Assembly (NCBI GenBank): GCA_947258655.1
Contig: CAMYJD010000029.1
Coordinates: 1-41,855, forward strand
Length of the DNA: 41,855 nt
Source of the DNA: an uncultured Gammaproteobacteria bacterium
GTDB taxonomy: Bacteria > Pseudomonadota > Gammaproteobacteria > JAADHQ01
Direction of reading: 5' to 3'
A program made the position numbers and the translations under genes. Below the pieces are notes generated by a model, which was given only the letters and a program-made list of their open reading frames with translations, made no database searches and had not been told where the DNA came from. Shown piece after piece: positions 9,095 through 18,578 of the stretch. Positions within the stretch are counted from its first letter, which is position 1; every line of letters starts with the position of its first letter.

Positions 9095-10024
9095 CTATGC
9101 GTCGGCCAATGCCGCTGTCAATGAATCCGGATCAAATACCGGCATGGCCTTTATATTTTTATCGATGCGTTTACATAATCCAACCAGCACCTTGCCGGGT
9201 CCGCATTCGACGATGCTGTCAACACCCTGTGTTTTCATGGTCTCTATCGTATCCACCCAGCGCACCGGATTATACAATTGTTGTTGCAATGCCTGACGGA
9301 TGTCATCGCCATTGCTATGTGAATGTACGTCTACGTTATGCAGTACCGGGATGGCTGGTTCTTGAATCTCGATTGTGTTCAGTTTTTCACCCAGCTGTTG
9401 TGCCGCTGACATCATCAACTGGCAATGTGAGGGGACACTGACCGGCAACATCAACGCCCGTTTGGCTCCGGTTTCCTTCAGCAGATCGATGGCGCGCTGG
9501 ACCGCAGTCTTCTGTCCGGCAATAACAACCTGGCCCGGGGAATTAAAGTTAACCGCTGCGACCACCTCTCCCTGTGCCGCGTCGCGACAGGCCGTGATGA
9601 CCCGCTCATCATCCAGTCCAAGAATGGCGGCCATCGCACCCTCTCCTTCCGGGACAGCCTGTTGCATGAGTCTGCCGCGTTCGGCGACAAGTCCTATGGC
9701 ATCCTCGAATTGAATGGCGCCACTACAAACCAGGGCCGTGTATTCACCGAGACTGTGGCCTGCCATACAGACCGGGGTCTTGCCGCCATTCTGCTGCCAG
9801 ATCATCCAGCTGATATAGCCAACCGTCAACATCGCCGGCTGGGTCACTTCTGTACGATTCAGTGCATCGGCCTCGCCCGCGGAAATCAATTTCCATAAAT
9901 CATAATCAAGCACTGCAGATGCTTGTGCAAATGCGTCCTGGGCCAGTTCGTAGTCATCATAAAATGACTTCAGCATGCCGATCGATTGTGAACCCTGACC
10001 TGGAAAAACGATTGCTAGCGACAT
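9095..10024 (-). CDS. fabD: Malonyl CoA-ACP transacylase
   Basis: The 309-residue enzyme transfers malonyl groups from CoA to ACP. The N-terminal FPGQGSQ (7-13) is the oxyanion motif. GHSLGE (89-94) carries the nucleophile S91, and H200 in VPSH is the catalytic histidine. Length is typical. It sits 18 nt behind fabH in the conserved fabH-fabD-fabG order, consistent with one fatty-acid operon. Confidence 0.97.
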   Translation of the reverse strand: MSLAIVFPGQGSQSIGMLKSFYDDYELAQDAFAQASAVLDYDLWKLISAGEADALNRTEVTQPAMLTVGYISWMIWQQNGGKTPVCMAGHSLGEYTALVCSGAIQFEDAIGLVAERGRLMQQAVPEGEGAMAAILGLDDERVITACRDAAQGEVVAAVNFNSPGQVVIAGQKTAVQRAIDLLKETGAKRALMLPVSVPSHCQLMMSAAQQLGEKLNTIEIQEPAIPVLHNVDVHSHSNGDDIRQALQQQLYNPVRWVDTIETMKTQGVDSIVECGPGKVLVGLCKRIDKNIKAMPVFDPDSLTAALADA

Positions 10025-10042
10025 AGTTATACCATTTTCAAA

Positions 10043-10999
10043 TTAATATTTAACAAGAACCGAACCCCAGGTGAAACCTCCACCAAAGGCTTCCAACATC
10101 AGGGTCTCGCCACGCTGGATACGACCGTCACGGACTGCAACATCCAGTGCCAATGGCACCGAGGCCGCCGAAGTATTTCCGTGTTCATCGACAGTGACAA
10201 CAACATGGTCCATCGACATCTTCAGTTTTTTCGCCGTGGCATTGATGATACGGATATTGGCCTGATGTGGAATAAGCCAGTCAATATCCGACTTCTGCAT
10301 GTTGTTTGCCTCGAGGGTTTCATCCACTATACGGCCCAGTGTATTAACCGCCATTTTAAATACTTCATTACCCTTCATCTCGATAAATGCCGGGTTATCG
10401 TAGCCTTCGGATACGCCTGCCGATACCGTCAGCAGATTTTCATAGGCGCCATCCGCATGCAGGTGCGTAGACAGGATTCCGGCTTCGTCACTGGCGCCCA
10501 AAACGACTGCTCCTGCGCCATCACCAAACAGCACACAAGTGGTCCTGTCATTCCAGTCGACGATCCTGGACAGGGTTTCCGCACCTACAACCAGTGCATT
10601 TTTTGCCGAACCGGTGGCAATAAACTTTTCCGCCACACCCATGGCATAAACAAATCCTGTACACACCGCCTGTACATCAAAAGCGGCGCAACCATGTATA
10701 TCAAGACGCTGCTGCAACAGGCAGGCGGTGCTTGGAAAAACGCGGTCGGGTGTTGTTGTCGCAACGATGATCAGATCGATATCGGCGGCGGACATGCCGG
10801 CAGCATCCAGGGCCTCAAGGGCTGCCTTTTCTGCCAGATCACAGGTGGTCTCATCATCTTCTGCTATATGACGTTTTTTGATGCCGGTACGTTCCTGTAT
10901 CCATTGATCAGATGTATCTACCATCTTTTCAAGGTCGGCATTCGTTACAACTTTTTCAGGCAGGTAACTGCCCGTTCCCAATATGCGTGCGTATTTCAA
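10043..10999 (-). CDS. fabH: Beta-ketoacyl-ACP synthase III
   Basis: The 318-residue KAS III starts fatty-acid synthesis by condensing acetyl-CoA with malonyl-ACP. The Cys-His-Asn triad is C113 (QAVCTGF), H245 (IPHQANIRI) and N275 (HGNTSAAS). Glycine-rich [11 protein letters not shown] (158-168) and the C-terminal [13 protein letters not shown] are standard. It overlaps the end of plsX by 4 nt, indicating coupled translation, and is followed closely by fabD. Its presence beside plsX links initiation of acyl chains to phospholipid assembly. Confidence 0.97.
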   Translation of the reverse strand: MKYARILGTGSYLPEKVVTNADLEKMVDTSDQWIQERTGIKKRHIAEDDETTCDLAEKAALEALDAAGMSAADIDLIIVATTTPDRVFPSTACLLQQRLDIHGCAAFDVQAVCTGFVYAMGVAEKFIATGSAKNALVVGAETLSRIVDWNDRTTCVLFGDGAGAVVLGASDEAGILSTHLHADGAYENLLTVSAGVSEGYDNPAFIEMKGNEVFKMAVNTLGRIVDETLEANNMQKSDIDWLIPHQANIRIINATAKKLKMSMDHVVVTVDEHGNTSAASVPLALDVAVRDGRIQRGETLMLEAFGGGFTWGSVLVKY

Positions 11000-12024
11000 T
11001 CCTGCTGCCTCTCGCTAAGCAATGATTCCAGGTGTGAACTGATCATTTGTGGGACTCCCTTGTCGATTTCGATCAGGGCAATATTAATCGCGTTCTCGAA
11101 TGCCAGAACATCGGCACCACCATGACTCTTGATGACAATACCGCGCAAGCCTACCAGGCTTGCGCCATTATACTGGCGAGGATCGATTTTGTTACGAAAG
11201 GATTTTAATACCGGCATCGTCATCATGCCTACAAGGCGTGTCAGGATATTGCGATTAAATTCCTGTTTCAGATAATAGCTGATCATTTTCGCCACACCTT
11301 CACTGGTCTTCAATGCCACATTGCCAACAAAACCATCACAGACCACGACATCAACGCCACCTTTATAGATATCATCGCCTTCAACAAAACCAATGTAATT
11401 GAGCGCGCTTTCAGCCAGTAAATGCGAGGCCACCTTGACAGTGTCATTGCCCTTCATTTCCTCCTCGCCAATATTCAACAACCCTACACGTGGCGCTTCG
11501 ATATTGTCGATGGCGCTGGCCAGAATGGAACCCATAACGGCGAACTGATACAGGTGTTCCGAACTGCTGTCGATATTGGCTCCCAGGTCGAGGACATGGG
11601 TATGACCCTCGATCGAAGGCAAGGCGGAGATAATAGCGGGTCGATCTATGCCGGCAAGGGTTTTCAGTACGAAACGGCCGGTCGCCATTAACGCGCCGGT
11701 ATTGCCCGCACTGACACAGGCATCGGCAACACCTTCCTTGACCAGATTAATTGCGATCCGCATCGATGAATCTTTCTTGCTACGCAAGGCACGCGATGGC
11801 GATTCATCCATACCGACCACTTCGGTGGCATTGTGTATCTGTAGGCTGTCGTTCTCGGATGCACCCAATGTTTTCAGTCGTTGGCGCAGTTCATCTTCCC
11901 TGCCAACCAGCAACAAGCGAACATCATCACGTTTTTCAAGAGTCTGGATAGCGGCCGGCAGTACAACTTCCGGACCGAAGTCGCCACCCATAGCATCCAG
12001 TGCAACAGTGTAACCGGCTTTCAT
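10996..12024 (-). CDS. plsX: Phosphate acyltransferase PlsX
   Basis: The 342-residue enzyme makes acyl-phosphate from acyl-ACP for the PlsY step of phosphatidic acid synthesis. The N-terminal [15 protein letters not shown] and the central [10 protein letters not shown] motif identify the family. Later segments [15 protein letters not shown] and [16 protein letters not shown] are also characteristic. It overlaps fabH by 4 nt and follows rpmF by 116 nt, the usual rpmF-plsX-fabH order. Confidence 0.97.
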   Translation of the reverse strand: MKAGYTVALDAMGGDFGPEVVLPAAIQTLEKRDDVRLLLVGREDELRQRLKTLGASENDSLQIHNATEVVGMDESPSRALRSKKDSSMRIAINLVKEGVADACVSAGNTGALMATGRFVLKTLAGIDRPAIISALPSIEGHTHVLDLGANIDSSSEHLYQFAVMGSILASAIDNIEAPRVGLLNIGEEEMKGNDTVKVASHLLAESALNYIGFVEGDDIYKGGVDVVVCDGFVGNVALKTSEGVAKMISYYLKQEFNRNILTRLVGMMTMPVLKSFRNKIDPRQYNGASLVGLRGIVIKSHGGADVLAFENAINIALIEIDKGVPQMISSHLESLLSERQQD

Positions 12025-12140
12025 AGGGTCATGTACAAGCTCATATTAAACGACAAAGACCGCAGCGTTCCGGAAAAGCTGGAAACATCTGCAGTCTTTA
12101 GTTCGAACTGCAAGGCCATTAATTGGCCCGCATGAATTAA

Positions 12141-12317
12141 CTATTTCTTGCCGGAAGTTATCTGCCGACCACGATAAAAACCATCGGGGCTGACATGATG
12201 TCGTAAATGAGTTTCACCTGTTTCATCATTCACAGACAAAGTGGATGCCTTCAGGGAATCATGTGAACGTCTCATTCCACGAGTGGAAGGTGTTCTGCGG
12301 CTCTTTTGTACTGCCAT
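12141..12317 (-). CDS. rpmF: 50S ribosomal protein L32
   Basis: A 58-residue basic protein is encoded here. It begins [20 protein letters not shown] and ends at a TAG at 12141-12143. This N-terminus is diagnostic of bacterial L32, and the middle segment [15 protein letters not shown] is also conserved. No zinc cysteines are present, as is normal in proteobacterial L32. It lies 23 nt behind yceD, the almost universal yceD-rpmF pair, and in front of plsX. Confidence 0.95.
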   Translation of the reverse strand: MAVQKSRRTPSTRGMRRSHDSLKASTLSVNDETGETHLRHHVSPDGFYRGRQITSGKK

Positions 12318-12340
12318 TTCTGTTACTCCTGGTAAAATAA

Positions 12341-12868
12341 TTAACCGTCAATTTTTAAATCTTTCAGCACTGTAAAAGGGCTGACCTTGTCTTCGTCAAG
12401 CGCCGGCTCACGAGATTGGTGCTCATCGTGCATATACGAGGCTGCGTCACACTGGGCTTCATCATGCATGGGTACCAATGTAATTCCCAGAATCAGCTCA
12501 TCTTCAACAATGTTGTACAGTGAAGTCGGAACTTCGTTTAACACTATTGCGTCAACATCATCCTGCAGGCCTTCCAGTTGATATTCGGAATCCAGCAGCA
12601 AAAGCCTGAAGGATGCCTGCATATCATGCCACATGGGTTGCATGCAGCGTTGGCAAAGTACCTGTACCCTGGCATTGGCCGTTCCCTGCAGAAAGGCCTG
12701 GTTGTGCTCATCAGTGCCCAGCCTGATATCGACGTCTACCTGCCCTTCACGACTGGCCAGATATTCAGCAAAACGCGGCATTCTCGCAATACTGATGGCC
12801 CCACTATAGTGACCATTCTGTCTTGCAGCCCGCATTAAATCCGCATGCTCGGGGATAGCCTTTGACAT
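12341..12868 (-). CDS. yceD: DUF177 / YceD family protein (rRNA accumulation factor)
   Basis: The 175-residue acidic protein belongs to the YceD/DUF177 family, whose bacterial members are needed for normal 23S rRNA accumulation. The family core [13 protein letters not shown] (with a CxxC pair) and the acidic ILNEV-type stretch ([21 protein letters not shown]) are visible. Gene order yceD-rpmF supports the call. It is the first gene of the long minus-strand block and is divergent from pycA across 175 bp, so the main promoter for the fab region probably starts there. Confidence 0.9.
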   Translation of the reverse strand: MSKAIPEHADLMRAARQNGHYSGAISIARMPRFAEYLASREGQVDVDIRLGTDEHNQAFLQGTANARVQVLCQRCMQPMWHDMQASFRLLLLDSEYQLEGLQDDVDAIVLNEVPTSLYNIVEDELILGITLVPMHDEAQCDAASYMHDEHQSREPALDEDKVSPFTVLKDLKIDG

Positions 12869-12956
12869 AAGGCGTGTATATTAGCCGTTGAGACCGTTGC
12901 TGTCAAAACTAAATAAACAAAATCCTAGCTTTTTCAATAATATCCCGTACTATTTC

Positions 12957-12985
12957 TTGACTTATGTGGCGCTTTTGCGTAGAAA
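12957..12985 (+). promoter_or_regulatory. Candidate sigma-70 promoter for pycA
   Basis: TTGACT at 12957-12962 and TAGAAA at 12980-12985 are separated by 17 bp. This places a start site near 12992, about 50 nt ahead of the pycA start. The -35 is a good match and the -10 is modest (4 of 6). Confidence 0.45.
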
Positions 12986-13008
12986 ATTTACTGTAATACA
13001 AGATATGC

Positions 13009-13022
13009 ATAATCCGGATTAT
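13009..13022. promoter_or_regulatory. 14-bp perfect palindrome upstream of pycA (candidate operator)
   Basis: ATAATCCGGATTAT is a perfect palindrome whose end lies 21 nt before the pycA start codon and just downstream of the proposed promoter. A repressor bound here could block transcription of pycA. No regulator gene is adjacent in the window, so the binding protein is unknown. Confidence 0.4.
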
Positions 13023-13043
13023 CACAATTAAAAGGCGCTCATC

Positions 13044-14462
13044 TTGATAAAAAAGGTACTTATAGCCAACCGTGGTGAAATTGCCGTACGTATCGTGCGC
13101 GCCTGCTCCGAGCTGGGCATCAAGTCCGTCGCTATCTATGCTGAGCCGGACCGTCACTCATTACACGTCAAGAAGGCCGACGAGGCCTATAACCTCGGTC
13201 CCGACTCGATAGCCGGCTATCTGAACGCGCATCGCATCGTTAATCTGGCTGTGGCCACCGGCTGTGATGCATTGCACCCGGGCTATGGATTTTTGTCTGA
13301 AAATCCATTACTTGCGAAGATCTGTAAAAGTCGCAATATCAAGTTTATCGGCCCCGAGGCAGACGTCATTCGCCATATGGGGCACAAGATAGAGGCCCGC
13401 CGCTCGATGATCGAGGCCGGTGTCCCGGTCGTTCCCGGCAGTGATGAAAACCTGCAGGGCATCGACGAGGCGGTCACATTGGCCGATCAGATCGGTTATC
13501 CGGTCATGCTCAAGGCCACATCGGGTGGTGGCGGGCGCGGCATACGGCGATGTAATACAGTCGAGGAACTGCGCAAGAACTATGACCGGGTTTTGTCGGA
13601 GGCCACCAAGGCATTCGGGGTAGCCGATATTTTTATGGAGAAATGCGTTGATAATCCCCGCCATATAGAGGTCCAGATCCTCGCAGATGAACATGGCAAT
13701 GCCATCCATCTATTCGAGCGCGATTGTTCGATCCAGCGTCGCCATCAGAAACTGATTGAAATAGCGCCCTCGCCCCAGCTGAGTCCCGAACAACGCAATT
13801 ATATTGGTGAATTGGCGGTTCGTGCCACAAAAGCCGCGGGTTATACCAATGCCGGTACGGTCGAGTTTCTGATGGATGAGGATGAACAGTTCTATTTCAT
13901 GGAAATGAATACGCGTCTACAGGTCGAACATACGATCACCGAACAGATTACCGGTATCGATATCGTCAAGGAACAGATCAGGATCGCAGCGGGATTGCCG
14001 CTTTACTATCAACAGGGCGATATAGAACACAATGGTTATGCGATGGAATTTCGTATCAATGCCGAAGATCCGCAAAATGACTTTTTACCCAGCTTCGGAC
14101 GCATCACCCGCTATTTTGCCGCCGGCGGTCCCGGTGTGCGCACCGATGGTGCCATTTACACGGGTTATCAGATCCCTCCTTACTATGATTCGATGTGTGC
14201 CAAGCTCATTGTCTGGGCCCGCGAATGGGACGAACTGCTGTGCCGAGGGCATCGGGCCTTGAACGATATTGTCGTCTATGGCGTCAAGACGACAATCCCG
14301 TATCACCTCGAGATTCTGAAGAATCCGCAATTCCGCTCCGCTGTTTTCGATACCAGCTTTGTTGAGGAACACCCGGAATTACTTAATTATTCCATTCGCA
14401 GGCCGCCCAGCCGTATGGCGGCAGTTATCGCTGCTGCTGTTGCTGCGCATATGGGCCTGTAG
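13044..14462 (+). CDS. pycA: Pyruvate carboxylase subunit A (biotin carboxylase)
   Basis: The 472-residue protein is a biotin carboxylase: an N-terminal domain (KKVLIANRGEIAVRI), an ATP-grasp domain with the glycine loop GGGGRGI (161-167), and the EMNTRLQVEHT signature (287-297). It carboxylates biotin on the partner subunit using ATP and bicarbonate. The next gene encodes a carboxyltransferase plus biotinyl domain rather than AccB, so this is the A subunit of a two-subunit pyruvate carboxylase, as in pseudomonads, and not AccC. The start is a TTG at 13044, with AAGGCG about 7 nt upstream. A short antisense frame over its 5' end is rejected as coding. Confidence 0.9.
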   Translation: MIKKVLIANRGEIAVRIVRACSELGIKSVAIYAEPDRHSLHVKKADEAYNLGPDSIAGYLNAHRIVNLAVATGCDALHPGYGFLSENPLLAKICKSRNIKFIGPEADVIRHMGHKIEARRSMIEAGVPVVPGSDENLQGIDEAVTLADQIGYPVMLKATSGGGGRGIRRCNTVEELRKNYDRVLSEATKAFGVADIFMEKCVDNPRHIEVQILADEHGNAIHLFERDCSIQRRHQKLIEIAPSPQLSPEQRNYIGELAVRATKAAGYTNAGTVEFLMDEDEQFYFMEMNTRLQVEHTITEQITGIDIVKEQIRIAAGLPLYYQQGDIEHNGYAMEFRINAEDPQNDFLPSFGRITRYFAAGGPGVRTDGAIYTGYQIPPYYDSMCAKLIVWAREWDELLCRGHRALNDIVVYGVKTTIPYHLEILKNPQFRSAVFDTSFVEEHPELLNYSIRRPPSRMAAVIAAAVAAHMGL

Positions 14463-14497
14463 CCTGGTGTAAGTTGATCTAATAGGGAACGACAATA

Positions 14498-16321
14498 ATG
14501 CCAAAAGTTGAAATAACTGACACTATCCTGCGCGATGCACATCAATGCCTGATCGCTACACGCATGCGCACCGAAGATATGCTGCCCGTATGTGACAAGC
14601 TGGATAAAGTCGGATTCTGGTCTCTGGAGGCATGGGGTGGTGCCACCTTCGATGCCTGTGTGCGTTTCCTGAAGGAAGATCCGTGGGAAAGGCTGCGCCA
14701 GCTGCGCAAGGCATTGCCGAATACACAGATCCAGATGCTGTTACGCGGGCAGAATCTTCTCGGTTATCGACATTACTCTGATGATGTGGTCCGTGCCTTC
14801 GTCAAACATGCCGCCAGTAACGGCGTTGATGTATTTCGTATCTTCGATGCGATGAACGATATTCGCAACCTCAGGGTCGCCATTGAAGCGACTCGTGAAC
14901 AGGGCAAGCATGCACAGGGGGCCATCTGTTATACCACCAGTCCGGTACACAACACCGAAATCTTCACGACCATGGCACGGCAATTACAGGACATGGGCTG
15001 CGACAGTATTGCCATCAAGGATATGGCCGGTCTGCTCACACCAACGGCGACTGATCAACTGGTAAAGAGCATTATTGATGCGATCGATATACCATTACAC
15101 CTGCATTCGCATGCGACCTCGGGCATGGCCGACATGTGTCAGTTAAAGGCGATAGAGAATGGCTGTTATCATATCGATACGGCAATATCGGCCTTTTCCA
15201 ACGGCGCCAGCCATCCGCCGACCGAGACCATGGTTGCCGCATTGAGAGATACCGAATTCGATAGCGGACTGGACCTGAAACTATTGCAGAATATCGGCAT
15301 GTACTTTCATGAGGTGCGCAAGAAATATCACCAGTTTGAAAGCGAGTTTGCCGGGCTCGATACCCGCGTACAGGTCAATCAGGTTCCCGGCGGCATGATA
15401 TCCAACCTCTATTCACAATTACGCGAACAGGGTGCGCTGCATCATATGAATGATGTGCTTGAGGAAATCCCGAAGGTGCGTGCCGATCTCGGCTATCCTC
15501 CGCTGGTAACACCGACTTCACAGATCGTTGGTACCCAGGCCGTACTGAATGTACTGACAGGCGATCGTTATAAAACCATTACCAATGAAGTAAAGCACTA
15601 TTTGCAGGGACGCTATGGCAAGGCCCCCGGGGAAATCAACAAACTGGTGCGGCAACAGGCCATAGGCAACGAGGATGTGATCGACTGCAGACCGGCAGAT
15701 CTGCTCGACCATGAACTGGATAAATTGAGCGCGGAAATTGGCGATGAAGCGAAGTCGGTTGAGGATGTGCTGATTTATGCCATGTTCCCCGAGATCGGCA
15801 AGGAGTTTTTACAACAACGTAACAACAACAGCCTCGTCCCCGAGGCTCTCGAACCACCATTGTCTGCAACGAATGGTGAGCAACCGGCACCGGTTGAGTT
15901 TAATGTCACGATGCATGGCGAGACATACCATATCAAGGTTACCGGCACCGGGCACAAGAAGATAGAAACCAGGCCCTTTTATGTCACGGTAGACGGTATG
16001 CCGGAAGAAATACTGCTGGAAACACTCGACGAGATACCCGCGGAGGGCACGGTCGAATCAGGGCGGGCGGGCGCTGCGAAAAGCAGCAAACGTCCGCGCG
16101 CGGCCAAACCGGGTGATGTAACGACATCGATGCCGGGCACCATTGTCGATATCCTCGTTACCGAAGGTGATATCGTCAATGCCGGTGACCCAGTTCTGGT
16201 CACTGAAGCCATGAAAATGGAGACCGAAATCCAGGCGCCAATCGCCGGCAGGGTCATCGCCATCCATGTTGAAAAAGGTGACAGCGTCAATCCTGACGAA
16301 GCATTGATCGAACTGGAATAA
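14498..16321 (+). CDS. pycB: Pyruvate carboxylase subunit B (carboxyltransferase plus biotin carrier)
   Basis: The 607-residue protein has an N-terminal HMGL-like carboxyltransferase domain. It starts [20 protein letters not shown], with the metal ligands HLHSHATSG and the catalytic lysine in AIKDMAG. A conserved PycB/OadA middle domain follows, then a lysine/alanine-rich linker (about 510-535) and a biotinyl domain. The biotin lysine is K573 in [10 protein letters not shown]. With PycA it would convert pyruvate to oxaloacetate, feeding the TCA cycle. The same architecture is used by the OadA subunit of Na+-pumping oxaloacetate decarboxylase, but no oadB or oadG gene is adjacent and a biotin carboxylase is, so anaplerotic pyruvate carboxylase is preferred. 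Confidence 0.9.
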   Translation: MPKVEITDTILRDAHQCLIATRMRTEDMLPVCDKLDKVGFWSLEAWGGATFDACVRFLKEDPWERLRQLRKALPNTQIQMLLRGQNLLGYRHYSDDVVRAFVKHAASNGVDVFRIFDAMNDIRNLRVAIEATREQGKHAQGAICYTTSPVHNTEIFTTMARQLQDMGCDSIAIKDMAGLLTPTATDQLVKSIIDAIDIPLHLHSHATSGMADMCQLKAIENGCYHIDTAISAFSNGASHPPTETMVAALRDTEFDSGLDLKLLQNIGMYFHEVRKKYHQFESEFAGLDTRVQVNQVPGGMISNLYSQLREQGALHHMNDVLEEIPKVRADLGYPPLVTPTSQIVGTQAVLNVLTGDRYKTITNEVKHYLQGRYGKAPGEINKLVRQQAIGNEDVIDCRPADLLDHELDKLSAEIGDEAKSVEDVLIYAMFPEIGKEFLQQRNNNSLVPEALEPPLSATNGEQPAPVEFNVTMHGETYHIKVTGTGHKKIETRPFYVTVDGMPEEILLETLDEIPAEGTVESGRAGAAKSSKRPRAAKPGDVTTSMPGTIVDILVTEGDIVNAGDPVLVTEAMKMETEIQAPIAGRVIAIHVEKGDSVNPDEALIELE

Positions 16322-16323
16322 TA

Positions 16324-16917
16324 ATGCCTGAAATCCAATCCTTACCCGTGGTGCTGGGATCAACATCACCGTTTCGCAAACAGATTCTGCAAAAACTCGA
16401 TATCCCATTTGCAACGGCCGCACCCGATATCGATGAGTCGGCTAAAGATCAGGAAAGCCCGCAGGACCTGGTGTTACGACTCGCACAGCAAAAGGCCCGG
16501 GCGGTTGCTGCACAATATCCGCAACACCTGATTATCGGTTCCGATCAAGTCGCCGCCATCAATGACAGGGTCCTCGGTAAACCGGGTACTCATGAAAAAG
16601 CAGTTGAGCAGTTGCGTCAGGCCTCCGGGCAGACGGTACATTTTTATACGAGTCTGTGCCTGTTCAATAGTGCCAGCGGGTCAATGCAGAGCGATGTCGT
16701 TCCATTCGACGTGGTCTTCAGGGAGCTGAGCAGTAGTGAAATAGAGAACTACCTGCAAAAGGAAAAACCCTATAACTGTGCCGGCAGCTTCAAATCCGAA
16801 GGCCTGGGAATCGCGCTATTTGAACGCCTACAGGGCGATGACCCGAATACACTAATCGGCCTGCCGCTGATCAGGCTGGTCAGGATGCTGAAAAACGAAG
16901 GTGTCGACGTTATCTGA
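16324..16917 (+). CDS. yceF: Maf family nucleotide pyrophosphatase (YceF type)
   Basis: The 197-residue protein is a Maf/HAM1-fold pyrophosphatase. The N-terminal [23 protein letters not shown] and the segment [19 protein letters not shown] match YceF closely and differ from the YhdE (dTTP/UTP) branch. YceF of E. coli hydrolyses 7-methyl-GTP and related modified nucleotides. The ATG lies 2 nt after the pycB stop, so it is likely translated with pycAB. In other gammaproteobacteria yceF neighbours yceD directly; here the pyc pair separates them. Confidence 0.92.
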   Translation: MPEIQSLPVVLGSTSPFRKQILQKLDIPFATAAPDIDESAKDQESPQDLVLRLAQQKARAVAAQYPQHLIIGSDQVAAINDRVLGKPGTHEKAVEQLRQASGQTVHFYTSLCLFNSASGSMQSDVVPFDVVFRELSSSEIENYLQKEKPYNCAGSFKSEGLGIALFERLQGDDPNTLIGLPLIRLVRMLKNEGVDVI

Positions 16918-16935
16918 GCGCAGCTCGGCCGTCTG

Positions 16936-17880
16936 TCAACGCAAGCCCAGTCTGCCCTGCGGCAATAGTGTCGTCGCGATTGAAGCCCCCAGGCGGTCAA
17001 TCAGCCGATCCAGCAAGTTCTGGCTTGGTGTGTAGTCGACGATATCCTCGGCACCGATGATCTCGCGGGCAACACCACTGGCACTGGAAAATTCATCCAC
17101 CAAGCCCATCGTTTTTGCCGTGGCCCCACTCCAGAAAAGCCCGCTGAAGGTATCCTCGCTGATTTGCAGGCGTTCTCCCCTGCCGTGTTTGACCGCATCA
17201 ATAAACTGCTGATGTACTTCATTCAATAAAGCGGTCATGTGTTTAACGTCTTCAGGCTTTTCGGGAGAAAACGGGTCAAGCGTTCCCTTGTGTTCGCCCG
17301 CAGTATACAGACGCCGTTCAATACCCAGTTTATTCATTGCACCAACGAAGCCGAAACTGTCGGTTAGTACACCAATGGATCCGACCAGGCTGGCCTCATT
17401 GGCAAAAATCTTATCTGCGGCCGAAATAATATAGTAACAGGCCGATGCGCATACATCGGTGACAACCGCGTATACCGGCTTGTCAGGATGAAGCTCACGC
17501 AGCCTGATGATTTCCCGGTAGATATAATCCGCCTGTACCGGACTGCCGCCGGGACTGTTAGCCCTGATGATCAGGGCCTCGCTTTTTTTATCTTCCAGTG
17601 CATCGCGCATACCCGTGACAATGATATCCGCACTGGCATCACTTTCAGCGGATATAACTCCGGATAACTCCACCAGTGCAGTATGACTGCCGACCTGCAA
17701 GGCTGACTTGCCGGCACCTTCATCGGGGAGATAGGCAATAAACAGGATGGTGACATACAGCAGGAACATAAACTTGAAAAATATACTCCAACGCCTGGCC
17801 TTGCGTTGTTCGTGCAGGGCAGAAAATGCAAGCTTGTTGATCATTTCCTTTTCCCATGCTTCTTTTTTTTCTTCAATCAT
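16936..17880 (-). CDS. sppA: S49 family signal peptide peptidase (SppA type)
   Basis: The 314-residue membrane protease has a cytoplasmic N-terminus and one transmembrane segment at about 34-51, followed by a single ClpP-like S49 domain. S147 in VCASACYYI and K198 in AGEHKGTLDPF are spaced like the Ser-Lys dyad of the short Bacillus-type SppA. ANSPGGSP (107-114) is the oxyanion segment. It degrades cleaved signal peptides. Single-domain length distinguishes it from the duplicated E. coli SppA. It follows the HAD gene by 11 nt, as in pseudomonads. Confidence 0.92.
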   Translation of the reverse strand: MIEEKKEAWEKEMINKLAFSALHEQRKARRWSIFFKFMFLLYVTILFIAYLPDEGAGKSALQVGSHTALVELSGVISAESDASADIIVTGMRDALEDKKSEALIIRANSPGGSPVQADYIYREIIRLRELHPDKPVYAVVTDVCASACYYIISAADKIFANEASLVGSIGVLTDSFGFVGAMNKLGIERRLYTAGEHKGTLDPFSPEKPEDVKHMTALLNEVHQQFIDAVKHGRGERLQISEDTFSGLFWSGATAKTMGLVDEFSSASGVAREIIGAEDIVDYTPSQNLLDRLIDRLGASIATTLLPQGRLGLR

Positions 17881-17891
17881 GCGTGTTTTCC

Positions 17892-18578
17892 TCAGGTTCC
17901 TCTGTGTACAACAAATTTATTGTCCAGCAAGCCGGGTAGTTCACTGATGGTATCAAGAATATGCAGAGGATTGTATTGTTGCAATCGGAGCGGTTCATGG
18001 ACACCATAGCTGACAGCGAGTGCCGGTACAGCCGCGTTTCTGGCCATTTCCATATCATATTCGCTATCACCAATCATGACAGCCTGGCCCGGCTCGACCT
18101 GCAGCGTCTGCAGGATTTCCTGCAACATAAGTGGATCGGGTTTGGAGCGTGTCTCATCGGCACAACGACTTTCTGCAAACAATGACCCGATACCCGTATC
18201 GCCAAGGGCCATGTCCAGACCGCGCCGGCTCTTACCGGTGGCAATGGCCAGGGTATAGCCCTGTTCCTGCAGGTAATTGAGCGTTTCCTGTACACCGTCG
18301 AAGAGACGTTGTGGTGGATTATCGGTAAAAAAATAGTTCCGGTAAGTGGCCGTGAAGCTGTCGGCAAAATCCCTGCTCTTATGCTCGGGATAGAGTGTGT
18401 AGATGGCCTCATGCATACCCAGGCCGATGACATCTCTCATCTCATGATCCTGTCTTGGTTCCAGCCCGAGTTGTTGTATGGTACTGCGCATGCTGTCGAC
18501 AATATGCTTGACTGAATCCATCAGGGTGCCATCCCAGTCAAATATCAGTAATTTTATATCGTTCATATATAAATTCAC
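17892..18578 (-). CDS. HAD family hydrolase (phosphoglycolate phosphatase-like)
   Basis: The 228-residue protein has the haloacid dehalogenase motifs. FDWDGTLMDS (13-22) carries the nucleophile D14 and general acid D16. ATGKSRRGLD holds motif II, KPDPLML carries the motif III lysine, and IGDSEYDMEMA provides the motif IV aspartates. A helical C1 cap lies between motifs I and II. Members of this group act on phosphoglycolate or other small phosphoesters; the substrate cannot be read from sequence. The first start overlaps rluC by 4 nt, which supports it over the internal ATG four codons later. Confidence 0.9.
   Translation of the reverse strand: MNLYMNDIKLLIFDWDGTLMDSVKHIVDSMRSTIQQLGLEPRQDHEMRDVIGLGMHEAIYTLYPEHKSRDFADSFTATYRNYFFTDNPPQRLFDGVQETLNYLQEQGYTLAIATGKSRRGLDMALGDTGIGSLFAESRCADETRSKPDPLMLQEILQTLQVEPGQAVMIGDSEYDMEMARNAAVPALAVSYGVHEPLRLQQYNPLHILDTISELPGLLDNKFVVHRGT

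Noticed and set aside
12909-13157. 82-residue minus-strand frame over the yceD/pycA gap and pycA start
   Set aside because: It covers the likely pycA promoter and the pycA 5' end and shows no recognisable motif.
13044-14462. Acetyl-CoA carboxylase subunit AccC
   Set aside because: The protein family overlaps, but accB is missing and the partner is a carboxyltransferase with its own biotinyl domain.
14498-16321. Oxaloacetate decarboxylase alpha subunit (Na+ pump)
   Set aside because: Domain order fits OadA, but no beta or gamma membrane subunit genes are present and a biotin carboxylase gene is directly upstream, favouring pyruvate carboxylase.
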